Shown here: positions 50,121 to 60,587 of the stretch, one piece after another | Layout of the letters: every line of letters begins with the position of its first letter | How positions within the stretch are numbered: position 1 is the stretch's first letter | NCBI GenBank assembly: GCA_965153455.1 | Contig: OZ234499.1 | Location: forward strand, 16,488,271 to 16,552,270 | Direction of reading: 5' to 3' | Origin: Sphagnum compactum | Taxonomy: Eukaryota > Bryophyta > Sphagnopsida > Sphagnales | DNA length: 64,000 nt | Position numbers and translations under genes: made by a program | Notes under the pieces: model-generated | What the model was told of the DNA's origin: nothing | What the model saw: only the letters and a program-made list of their open reading frames with translations | Database searches by the model: none

Positions 50121-50439
50121 TCTATGGAACATGCCCATCTATCACATGCAAACATAATATTCAAAAAGTCATTCACACATTGGGTCAAGTTGAAGCCAAA
50201 ATTTTGTGTACAAATCTTACACCAACAAGTAATCAAGCCAACCAAAAGCCCAAAAAAAAAAGCTCTTAACCTTTCAATCTTGATTCTCCATTGAAATTAA
50301 AAATTCATATATAACAGTGTAAAGAAAAAATATTTTTTGAACATGGATGTACATGAAATTTCATGTAATTTTTTTAAAAATTAAATGAAATCTAGATGCA
50401 TGAAGTCTAATTCTAGATCAAAACAAATTATTAAACAAA

Positions 50440-52899
50440 TTAAACTTCTTGAAGTGTGTGATCAATAGCAGCACCCATATCGTCCACATGATCAGCAATG
50501 TAACCAGGAAGCAACTGAAGCATGGATCGAGTATGAAGCTGCTGCTGCAACAAATCATCATCATCATTATCATGATCTAAGTCCTCGGCGACTGCAGTCA
50601 TCAATCTAGTCTCATGATCTAACCTCATCAATCTTGTGTTATTGTTGATGATCAATTCATCATGAGCTCCTGCAGCAGCAGTGATGATCATCTGATCAGC
50701 AGCAGCAGCAGCAGCAGCAGGAGGAGGAGGAGGAGGAGCTCCAGCTGATTGTGAATTAGATGCAGTCCATGCTCTGATCACTTGCAGTGACGATGATGAA
50801 GAATCCACAGGTGCATATCGATCTGGTGCATAATGATGATGATGATGATCCAGGACAGAGTTATAGAGTTCCTGATCATCAGGATCCGTGAAAGAGTTGT
50901 TTAGTAATTGATCTGCAGCAGCTAGTGCATATTCATCTGCAATTTCATGATCTGCAGCTGTTGCTGGTAGTTGAGTCTGTAGAGAGAGTGCTTGTAAACT
51001 GCTGCGAGCTGCTGCTGCTGCAGCCGCTTCTGTTTCTCGGATCAATGTTGCTGCAGCTCTCTCTCTTTCCCTCTCCCTCTCGTCCCTTCCTCTTTGTTGT
51101 CTCGCACTTTCTACTCTTCTGGCTTGCGGTCTAGGAGGAATCCGAGGACTCTCATGACTACTTCTAGTTGTTGTTGTTGTTGTTGTTGTTGTTGCATCAA
51201 CGTCGTCGACTGTGCCGGCAGCCCCGGCGGTTTGTGCATGAGTCGATCCAGCTGCAGCAGCTCCGGAGTTGTTTGCGGATTGCTGCTGCTGATGCTGTTG
51301 TTGTTGCTGAGGATTGCAGGACGAGGAAGTCGTGGAGTGACCGTGGTCCCTGCCATAGATGGGTGTGATGGCGGTCTCGGCTATGACGCCTTTGCAGACG
51401 GGACATTCTTTGTGGAAAGAGTGAACATGGAGCCAACTGTAGAGACACGGCCAACAGAAGAGATGTCCACAACAAGTCACCACGGCTTCATTCGCTTTCT
51501 GGAAGCAAATGTTGCACTCAAAATTCTCTCCTATACTGTTGTTGTTGTTGTTGTTGCTGCAGCAGGAGGTCAATGTATTGCTAGTCTCTTGAGTACTGCA
51601 TGCAGATCCGATCATCGACGACATGCAGAACGTCGTCGACCTAGCTGCAGCTGCAGTAGTCGACTTTTGATCCACTTGCTGCTGCTGCTGCTCGCGCAGT
51701 ACCTGTCTTGCTTCTATCTCCAGAAGAGATGGATCTGCTGCAGCAGCTCCTGCTGCTAACAAACCTAGTGTAATTGTACTATTGCTGCTGGGAGTACTTC
51801 TTACAGCAGTACCCATGTTGAGGTCGGATCTTAGAAGAGGCGATGCAGCAGCAACAGAGTTGATGTGCAACAGATGAGCTCGGTTGGCTCTGGATCTGCG
51901 TCTCAGTACTCTTGGGCCCGCGGCTGCCACATGAGGAGGCAGCCTTTGAAGCAGATGAACTCCGGCCTGATCATCTTGCTGCCATATTGTAGTACTATTG
52001 AATTCTCTACTTGATGTAGCAGCACTAGCTTCTGCATCTTCAAACACACTCTTCACTCCCAACAATTGCCGGCCAGCAGCTGCTTCAAGCTGCGGATCTG
52101 CAGCTGCCGGATCATCAGCAGCAGCAGCTGCTGCTGCTTGCTCTCGATGGAATTGATGGTTGAGCTCATCTTGCAAGGCTTGATGGATACGGAAAGGACC
52201 TGTTGTCCTTGTCGTAGAACCAGATTGCAGCATATTGTTTATTTGCTGCTGCACACTAGGTTCTTCTTCTTCTTCTTGCAGCTGATCACTTGCTGTTGTC
52301 GTTTCTGCTGCATCAGTAGCCGGAAGAACTGCTTCGTAAGGACGACGTTGCTGAGGAACATAATTCATCAACTGCTGCTGCTGATGGCCATGATGAGATT
52401 GTGGTCTGACTAAAAACAATTCCTCGTCAGATTCATGATCTTCGACACTATCTTCTCCAGAGGATTGTACTGTTGCGGCCGAGCTGATCATCATGGGATT
52501 CTGCATCTGCTGCATCATGCTTGCTGCAGCAGGATGCAGCTGCGTCATGAACTGAATGTAAGGGCTATCAATATTATAAGCAGCTGCTGCAGCGCCTGGT
52601 GTCACCAGATGATTTCTATTGATCAGCTGATCCAGTACAGATCTTCCTGCTGCAGCTGTGCAGATCACTGCAAGCGGATTCACCACTGGCTGCATGAAAT
52701 CAGCTGCATGAGCTGCAGCAAGATTGGCGACATTGTGAGCCTCTTCATCTCCTACTAGTATAATTTGATCAGTCACTTGCTGCAGCAGCAATTCATCATC
52801 ATCCTCATTTGTTGTCAATGCTCTACATGAGGATTGTACTACTGCAGTCTGATCAACATCAACTTCTGCCATTAGAGCTTCCCACTGATCACTTGACAT
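50440..52899 (-). CDS. RING-type E3 ubiquitin ligase (RMA/MUSE-like), single exon
   Basis: The gene encodes 819 residues. A C3HC4 RING finger lies at about 462-502: C462, C465, C477, H479, C482, C485, C499 and C502. It includes VVTCCGHLFCWPCLYSWL and is followed by a TPIYGR motif. This RING plus YGR block is typical of the RMA/RNF5 class. The form with long flanks and no membrane anchor is closest to the Arabidopsis MUSE1/MUSE2-type ligases, which turn over components of immune signalling. That role is known for the family and not shown here. Outside the RING the protein is low-complexity: polyA, polyQ, Thr, His and Asp runs, and a DEREREREREA helix. Its length is well above the roughly 400 residues usual for the family. 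The start at 52899 (MSSDQWEAL) follows a purine-rich GAGGAG leader. There is no intron. Confidence 0.9.
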   Translation of the reverse strand: MSSDQWEALMAEVDVDQTAVVQSSCRALTTNEDDDELLLQQVTDQIILVGDEEAHNVANLAAAHAADFMQPVVNPLAVICTAAAGRSVLDQLINRNHLVTPGAAAAAYNIDSPYIQFMTQLHPAAASMMQQMQNPMMISSAATVQSSGEDSVEDHESDEELFLVRPQSHHGHQQQQLMNYVPQQRRPYEAVLPATDAAETTTASDQLQEEEEEPSVQQQINNMLQSGSTTRTTGPFRIHQALQDELNHQFHREQAAAAAAADDPAAADPQLEAAAGRQLLGVKSVFEDAEASAATSSREFNSTTIWQQDDQAGVHLLQRLPPHVAAAGPRVLRRRSRANRAHLLHINSVAAASPLLRSDLNMGTAVRSTPSSNSTITLGLLAAGAAAADPSLLEIEARQVLREQQQQQVDQKSTTAAAARSTTFCMSSMIGSACSTQETSNTLTSCCSNNNNNNSIGENFECNICFQKANEAVVTCCGHLFCWPCLYSWLHVHSFHKECPVCKGVIAETAITPIYGRDHGHSTTSSSCNPQQQQQHQQQQSANNSGAAAAGSTHAQTAGAAGTVDDVDATTTTTTTTTRSSHESPRIPPRPQARRVESARQQRGRDERERERERAAATLIRETEAAAAAAARSSLQALSLQTQLPATAADHEIADEYALAAADQLLNNSFTDPDDQELYNSVLDHHHHHYAPDRYAPVDSSSSSLQVIRAWTASNSQSAGAPPPPPPAAAAAAADQMIITAAAGAHDELIINNNTRLMRLDHETRLMTAVAEDLDHDNDDDDLLQQQLHTRSMLQLLPGYIADHVDDMGAAIDHTLQEV

Positions 52900-53000
52900 G
52901 ATTGTCTCCTCCTCCTCCTCCCTCTTGTTCTTCCTCTTGTTCTCCTCCTCTTCCTCCTCCTCCTTCTTAGTCTTATTCTCCTTTCTCTTACTCCTTCTCT
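52900..53000 (-). promoter_or_regulatory. GAGGAG-rich leader of the RING gene
   Basis: On the coding strand the roughly 90 bases before the start codon are almost all purine, built from GAGGAG, AAGAG and GGAAGA words. This is likely 5' untranslated sequence. No further upstream ATG extends the same frame. Confidence 0.5.
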
Positions 53001-53076
53001 TGCTTAATCAAATTTCTAATCCTTGCTTAATTAACCCTCCAGCTGCTTCATGACCTAATCTGCTGCTTCCTGATAC

Positions 53077-53370
53077 TAATAATTCCTTAGCTTGATCACA
53101 TGAAATCATGGTAATTATTAGGCACAATTGGGGCACAGTTTAAGCTTCTACTAATTGTCAGATGCTAGCTAAATTATCAGATGCTAATTAACTGATCTAA
53201 GTACTAGTTTCCTAGCTTGAACATTGTAATAATAATTAACTAATTAAGCACAAAGATGTACCTAATCAGATGCTAACTTCTAATACTAGTTTCATAGCTT
53301 GAATCATGTAAGTAATAATACAACTAGCCTGCACAAGATGCTTAATATTAATCAGATGCTAATTACATAT
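53077..53370. repeat. Degenerate tandem repeat upstream of the RING gene
   Basis: Units of roughly 95-105 bases share TCAGATGCTAA, a TACTAGTTTCCTAGCTTGAA block, a CATGTAATAATAAT block and AATTAAGCAC. Three partial copies are visible. They sit in the presumed promoter of the RING gene. Confidence 0.55.
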
Positions 53371-53399
53371 TAAGCTTATTCACAGCTTTTTGTTTTTCT

Positions 53400-53665
53400 C
53401 TTCTTTTTTTTTCAAATTTTTTTAGAGGTAGTTTATGGGCCCGGGATGATCATCCACAAGAAGATTTAGCCACATTTGGTTATCAGGTCAGAGAGGAAAG
53501 TAAAAAAGTTTAGGATTCTCAATTCCTATATATCTCTCTGGGAAACATGTTCCGAACCTATTGTCTAATTATGGCGACTTCAGACTTTTTTTTTCCCTTT
53601 CCTTTCATAATATGGCGACTTGGGTCTCATTTCTTTTCAAAATAAAGTCCTTTGTATCAATAGCA
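53400..53665 (-). mobile_element. Short interspersed repeat, copy B
   Basis: Contains GATCATCCACAAGAAGATTTAG, CCACATTTGGTTATCAGGTC, AGAGAGGAAAGTA, and two ATGGCGACTT words near 53572 and 53612, with a T run at the left. It is the longest copy of the family at 43440, 54395 and 55510. Confidence 0.55.
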
Positions 53666-53795
53666 CCTTCACTTTTTCCCCTTTTTTCCATTTTTCTTGT
53701 TTTTTGTTGTTGTTGCCAGGATGTGAAAATTCTTCCCCCCAAAAAGAAACAAAACTGAAGCTAAAATGTAATAATGTCTTTCCCCAAAGAGTACA

Positions 53796-53822
53796 TATTA
53801 TATATATATATATATATATAAC
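53796..53822. repeat. (TA)n microsatellite
   Basis: A TA dinucleotide run of about thirteen units in AT-rich spacer. Confidence 0.8.
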
Positions 53823-54027
53823 CTAGAGTACATAATCCAACAATTCTATGCATAGATTGGGAACTCACTCATAGTGCAATTTTAAGTTTGTTTTGGAAGG
53901 ATCCATGAAGGTTTTGCATGCCCTAAAATTCCACAACATTGTTGAGTTCATTCTTGAATAGATCAAGAGCTGTGTTGGCTGAGACAAAAGAGCTGTTGAT
54001 TTACTGAAAACAGGAGAGAAAAAGAGA

Positions 54028-54063
<36 letters not shown>
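54028..54063. repeat. (GA)n microsatellite
   Basis: An uninterrupted GA run of about seventeen units. In the minus direction it is a CT run like those before the SIN3 gene and the 3.6-kb locus, but no coding start follows it. Confidence 0.8.
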
Positions 54064-54066
<3 letters not shown>

Positions 54067-54394
54067 CCAAGGGAGGTGAATGGGTGCAAGTCCTTTGGGG
54101 GAAAAGTTAGCCAAGGAGTTAAAAAGGTAGTGTCGGTTCATCCTTTTGCCCCTTTGCTCATTTTGTTATGTAAACTACCCATCCTTGTGTAAAGTACCTA
54201 TACTTTCATTCATATATAATTACATAGTAAACATTTCTAATTTTTAAGTTTTAATGGCTTTTGGTGGAGGTGAGGTTTATGGCAAAACTTTCAAGTCATG
54301 AGCTGGGTAGATTTTTTTGCCTACAAATTGTACAATGGTTATGGGCACCACATTATGCCCATGATGGTAGTAGGGTTGTTTTTTTTCCCTTTTG

Positions 54395-54625
54395 GTTTTC
54401 CTTTTTTTCTTTTTTGGCTCTGTTAGATAGGTGGACTGGCAACCATCCACTAGAGGATTTAGCCAAATTTGGCTACAGGTCAGAGAGGAAAGTAGAATTT
54501 TTTTGACATGCTAGAACCTAGATGGTCTAAATGTGATTTTTCTTTTTCTTTTTTAATTTCTCTAAAAAGTATGGTGACTTGGATCCATTTTTTCCCCCAA
54601 AAAATCCTTTTTATGTGTCACAAGC
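54395..54625 (-). mobile_element. Short interspersed repeat, copy C
   Basis: Contains CCATCCACTAGAGGATTTAG, CCAAATTTGGCTACAGGTC, AGAGAGGAAAGTAG and a later ATGGTGACTTGGATCC, with T runs at the left. It matches copy B over most of its length, same orientation, about 1 kb away. Confidence 0.55.
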
Positions 54626-55509
54626 CCCTCTTTCTTTCTTTTTTTGCCACATGAAAACCCTAAAAATTTGCCACATGAAAAAAGATGGATGGGAGTGATG
54701 GGTGTTTGGATCACCACCATCCATCCAAAAATAGTGGATGTGCCACATTTGCAAGATGATCATATGACTCAATGGTTTGTTCCAACAATATTGTGCCACG
54801 TGTTTTGATGATGGGTTAATTTTCAGTGGGTTAATTTTTCAACCAAGTTATTTTATCAACTTAATATCCACTTGATGGTTCAATTTAGTTGTAGTATTGG
54901 AAGGTTTTCATGAACAACATGGCCTTTGTTCAAGATCTGTTTTTGGTTTAATGTTTTTAAAAAGTCATTCAATTTGGGATATGCTATGACATTGAACATG
55001 TTAGTCTAAGTACCTTGTTGTTTCCAATGGCTGTATCATGCATGGAGATCTATTTTATTTTTTAAAAATGGTGTAAATTGTGTGTTCTGAAATTATAATA
55101 TATTTATATTTTATTGGTGGAGAATAAGAATAATATGTAATTACTTATTTTCCACATGTTTTGAAGAGCATTACTGCCAAAGGATATAATGGTTTGTAAA
55201 ATTGGACCTGTACCTTAATTGTAGCAATTAAGTTTCATTTGAAATCACCACTTGTACCAAAAGTGAGATTAGCAAAATTCCAAACCAAATAATATTGTTT
55301 GAGTGCAAATTGGTCACTCTTATGCTAGTTTTGTGTTGATTGCCTTTAAGACAACCCCCACCTAGATGAAAAGCAATTGAAAGACAAGCTTGGCAAGGGA
55401 CTCAAGTGAATTTGTTTTCCCTTTTTCATCCCATTTTTTCCTCATTGGGATTCTTTAGGATCATGTGAAAGAATGATTTCAGTGCATCTAGCCTAAGATG
55501 GATCAGTGT

Positions 55510-55680
55510 TTCTTTTTTCAATTTTCTCATGTTGCACCAAAAGTGGTGATCAGCCACAAGAGGATTTAGCCAAATCTGGCTACAAGAAAAATAGAGAAAC
55601 AAAAAATTCTAGACTAATATGACAACCACTAAAACTTATTAGCTAAATATGACAATTTCAAAAGAAGAAAGGTAGATATC
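55510..55680 (-). mobile_element. Short interspersed repeat, copy D (truncated)
   Basis: Contains GATCAGCCACAAGAGGATTTAG and CCAAATCTGGCTACA, followed by a diverged tail with TATGACAA words. It lacks the right third found in copies B and C. Confidence 0.5.
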
Positions 55681-58600
55681 TGCCCAAATTCTTCAAGAAT
55701 CTTGTCAATTTCACAACTTTTGTCCTTCAAAAGTAATGATTTATTGGAAAATTTTCAAAACGTTCCCTTCACCATGTTGCTTGGGACCCTTCTTATACCA
55801 AAATGGCAAATTTTCATCACCAAATAAATCATTGAGATGGATCCTTTGAGTCATCAACATGCCAACACCCATCATACTGACTTTGCCATCTCATTCTTAG
55901 CTCCTTAAACCTCACACCTTATTTCTTGCTCTTCCATTTCTCATTTTGCTTCCTTCATTCTTCGTAACCTCCTTGATAAGTTTGCATTTTAGAAAACCCT
56001 TTCCCTAGACTAGTGGCCTTGAATTAACTTTAGTTTGGAAAATTATTTCAATTTCATTTTCAATTTAATTATTTCAATTCAATATTGTTTAAGGCCAAAA
56101 CCCTTAATGTTTTTGGCAATAATGAAGAGAGATAGAACATGGAAATTAGTTACAAACATCTTATGATATAATTTTGACCATGTCATTCAGCCAAACACAA
56201 TGAAGTCATTCAAAAGAACTTGTTAAGTAATGTGCCACAATCGCACCTGGACCTTCATCATTCCCAAGTTCTATATAATTGAAAGTCTTGTACCCAAAGA
56301 AGAAAAAGTAAACTTTGATGCTTTTATCTCAAATTGTGATTGAAAATGCTCCAAAGATTAAGATAAAAAAGGTTCCAATCAAGCTTGAAAGAATTGACAC
56401 ACTTCAAATGTTTTCTATTCAAGTTGCATTTGAACAAAGAAAAAGACTTCAGGCAAGGGCAATGGAAATTCAACATGCTAAAGTTCAAAATGCAATTGGT
56501 TCAATGATCAATTTGACATGAAAATTATATTGCAAGTACTTTACTTACTACCAACTCCACATTTTGCACAACTTTTGCCAAGTCCAATGAGGAATTGATA
56601 GTGTGCAATAAAAAATTGTGTTGCTAACTCTACACCTTGAGCAAAGTACACAATGCTGGAGTTGGTAAAGCCCACTGTGGACTTGGTGAGCTTTGAGATG
56701 CAAAAAGTGATTCACAATTGTGCATTATGAAATGTGCCTTAAACTTTGCTCAAGTTGTGTGAAATATAATGAGAAGATGGTAAAATCCAACGCAAACCTA
56801 ATAAAAAAATAATAAATTATGTCTTTAGATGTAGTGCAGAAATTTGTTTGGGAGTTGAAGATTGAAAAAGGTACTTTTTTTTTTGTGCCAAATTCTTGTA
56901 GAAAACCCTTCCACATCTTTTAAGAGACTCCTCAAATCACAAGCACCCAAGGAGTTTTAAGTTATGCATGAATGAAGTTGCAAGTAAGGATAATTTGAAT
57001 GGAATCCGATCATAAGAAAATATAAATAAAACAACATCCCACTGCAAAACAAACTCAACAGATTTTCAAAGGCACACACAACTTCATATCTAAAGACGAG
57101 AACTAACCACTTTATAAATATTGACTTTCATATCTGGAGATTCAGAGAGTTGTAGTAGTAACACACATTTAAACAAATGGGATGGAAAAAGCCACATTGA
57201 ATAGATCTCTTCTCTCAAAGTTTTTACAAAAAATTAGAGTTAGCTCACATCTTGCTTCGAAAAATCCATGTGGTTTTTCTTTTCCTGGATTCTGCGTTGT
57301 AGACACACCTCACTTACAATCTTTGCTTGAATGAATTCAATGGGCAATGTAAGATATTCTTCGTCACTTAAGGAAGCTTTTGTAATTCATGAGGGTAATG
57401 ATAGACTCTCTTGGTGGCAAAGAATACCTCACAATGTGTCTTGAAATGGATCTTAAGTGCTACTTGCTATGGATAAGTTTCATTTTTGAACATTACTTTG
57501 GAGCTCTAGACTAATCCATTCCTCCACAAGCAACATGAGTATTTTATGTTGTGCATTACATCCCAACGGTTTCATATTATTGAGATATTACTATTATTTT
57601 TATTTTCAATCATTTGGAAGATTTTTCTTGCTACAATCAAAGAAGCTTTCCTTTTAATCTCTCCTTAGTTTAATACTCTACTTTTGCAAACATGTTGTTC
57701 CACATTGTTACATAATGAAATCAAACATTATTACTACAGAAAAAAGTGGAATCAGATTTGGTGATTTATGGCTCTTTCCCCCCATCTTAGGTTATGATTC
57801 CTTTGCACTTTGTTTTTGTAGCTCTTGGCAAATAAACTTGCCAATGCATTCTCCATTTTCCAAAAAGATTAAGGTGAAATGGTGATATTATTGCAAATTT
57901 GTTGAACTTTTTAAATATCATTTGATGGGATATGGTAAAAATAAATTGATTAATAAAAAAATCCAAACAATCAGAGTTTGTGTTCATTAGATAGAAATGG
58001 AAAGAGCCTTTAAGTTGCACATTGCAACCCTAAAGGTTAATGCAATATATTTTAAAACATCAGGCCTTCTTTATATGCTTGAGTTGTGACCAGGGTTTTT
58101 TTTTTTTTTTTTTTTCCCTTTCAAATTTGGTGAATGTCTCTGAAAACTAGAAAAGTTAGTCAAATTTACACTAGAAAAACAAAAATTTCCCATTTTTGGG
58201 TTCTTTTAAATGACAAAATTTGTCACCAAAAAACCAAAACCTATTGAATTTCTTGATGTTTTCTTGTTTTTAGATAATTAAATTTTTTTTCATGTGTAAA
58301 ATGAATTTTAAAATTCATTCATACACGGTAGTTTGGGATTCAAATAAGTGAGATTGTTTGTCTTTCATCTTACAACTTTTCATGGAAAGAGTAGGGCATG
58401 AAATGACTTTTTTTTTTCCCAAGTAATTTCAAATTCCAACAATGATGATATTATAATTTGGACACAATGTGGTGCCAAATTCTCATTTCATATAGTACAT
58501 TGTTATTTTTCCCATTCAATTAAATTATGGTGGGGTTTGTTTTGTAATTTTGTATCATACAAAAGTTTTAGGACATTTTCATGTTGTTCAATAAATTGGT

Positions 58601-60587
58601 TAATATATTATTGATATATATTCCATTACTGGCTTGAGTCATATATGCATGCATTTTATATATGTTCATGAAACACTTAAGTGCCAAAACTTGAGAGTCA
58701 AAATATATTGATCAAAATTGTCAACCATTTATAGACAATTGAAATTAGTAAACATACAAAAACATAAACATAAATTACTTTCCATCCAATTTCAAAATAA
58801 AAAATGTCCCAATAAATGCATAACCACACATGCTAAGAAGAAATATATTGTCTTAGTAGTCATTTTATAGATTGAATTCTATCATTTTGATTTTGTTAAT
58901 CTTGTGTCATATTTGCTTGCATATACACTTACTATTGAACTATCATAGATGAAAAAAAAAAATCCCAATTGTTTGGTTATTTCAAGAGTAAATTTGATTG
59001 TTTTTTAAACCAAATTTTGTATTAAATCGTTTTATATGGGGATCATTTCCAAACTTGGATTGGACATGTTTTGTTGTATTATGAACAATTATGTTTGAAA
59101 TGGTAGGAGGTAGAGAAAGTAGAGCCAAAGCATGCATTGCTCAAAACTATTTCATTGAGTTTCTTATTTCATGTAATTTTTTAATGAACCAAATCATGTG
59201 ATGGGAAACTTTTGAGGAATGTGGTTTCTATTGGAATGTTGATGAACATGCACCATAGGGCTTGAAAATGGATGGTGTGTATGTATATATATATATACAT
59301 ATATAATTCATATATATAATTTATAATAGATTTGTATTTATCTTCTAATCAAAGTCTACAAAGTCTCCTAACTCTTCTCTATAACACCATGTGATACATA
59401 AACAAGAATGCCCATTTTGTTGTAAAGATGTGTTTCCCTTTTGCACCCGCACCCAACAACCCCCATTCGCAAATAACATGTGAAAATCCACTAAGTGTTC
59501 AAGTCCATCCTTGCATTTTGGAAATGTCCTCACTTGACCTATCGTAAAAGCATGATGCAAAAGATTATCATGAATCTAAACATATGAAGATCATGAGGCA
59601 TAAGAGGGGGAGTGTTCTTGCGCCTAATCTTAAAATGAGGAAGGATTTTTTTGGAGGGACAAGTAGGCATAAGATCCCCCACTCTTAAGAAGTAGGTGTG
59701 TAATATGCCTCTTGTTCTATGGGACAAATACCATAGTACCTTGGCAGGTTTGGCAATAACCTGTCAAATAATCAATATATTTTAAGAATTTTAATTTGGC
59801 AGCTTAGTTTTGATTTTGAAGATTTAGTTTGGTACAAAGTAAATATAATAAGATTAAGTTATTTGGTTGGCTTCTTGCTTGGATTGTCCTCACAAACTTA
59901 TATTTTATCGGACCCATTCCAAGAGTCTTGAACAATTTTGAGATGGAGAGAGATTTTGAGCTCCTCAAGTCTCAAAAAACCTTGGCTCATAGACATTTTA
60001 TGGTTCAATTGGTTTATATTCCCATCATTGAATTGCTATCCAAGGATGAGGTGGAAGGGGAGAGACTCAATACCTTTGTGTAGAAGACACAAATTTGATA
60101 CACACATTCAAGATTGGATTCCCTTGTTTGTCTTCTTGACACCAAACCATTGAAAATCCTTCTCCTTTGAATCCTCCTCTCAACTTGTCAGTTCGACAAA
60201 ATTTGGCGTCAACAGGCTTCAAGAAGTTGGATATGGAGAGTCCCCACAAAGTTCATAGTTGGGAGGTTTGAAGAGGCTTACTTGAAAAAACATGTGTGCC
60301 TAGCACCAATCTTCTTCAAACCTCCAAAGATTAGTTGGAGATATAAGAGGATTGACAAGAAAACACATGAGAAACTTCATTGATGCTTGTTGGGTGAACC
60401 ATATTTGTGCATATGTGACATGCAACTACACAAGTTTTTCTTGTGAGTTTTGCAGGCTCCCACTGAATGACTTTATAATGGGTTCTGTTAAAAGCCAACA
60501 CACTAAACAGCAACCCTTTCAACTGATGGGTGGTACAAGGAGTAGCACTAGACCAAAGAACCATCCTGAAGCACATATTTGCCACTT
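55681..60587. other. AT-rich spacer without a recognised gene
   Basis: An open frame at 56315-56521 (plus, 68 codons, containing KVPIKLERIDTLQMFSIQV) and another at 59829-60083 (plus, 84 codons) have no known motif and no gene-like flanks. An AT run lies near 59283-59300. The word AAAATTTGGCGTCAACAGGC near 60197 loosely resembles the LTR end and primer-site junction of some Ty3-type elements, but no LTR pair was found. Confidence 0.4.

Noticed and set aside
51094-51759. 221-codon plus-strand open frame opposite the RING gene
   Set aside because: Its Cys, Ser and Val runs are the reverse translation of Gln, Ala and Asn repeats in the RING protein.
56315-56521. 68-codon plus-strand frame as a small gene
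   Set aside because: It has no motif, no neighbouring splice sites and no CpG-rich start. It is AT-rich spacer by context.
60067-60249. TTTGGCGTCAACAGG as a Ty3-type LTR/primer-site junction
   Set aside because: No second LTR, polypurine tract or pol motif was found nearby.
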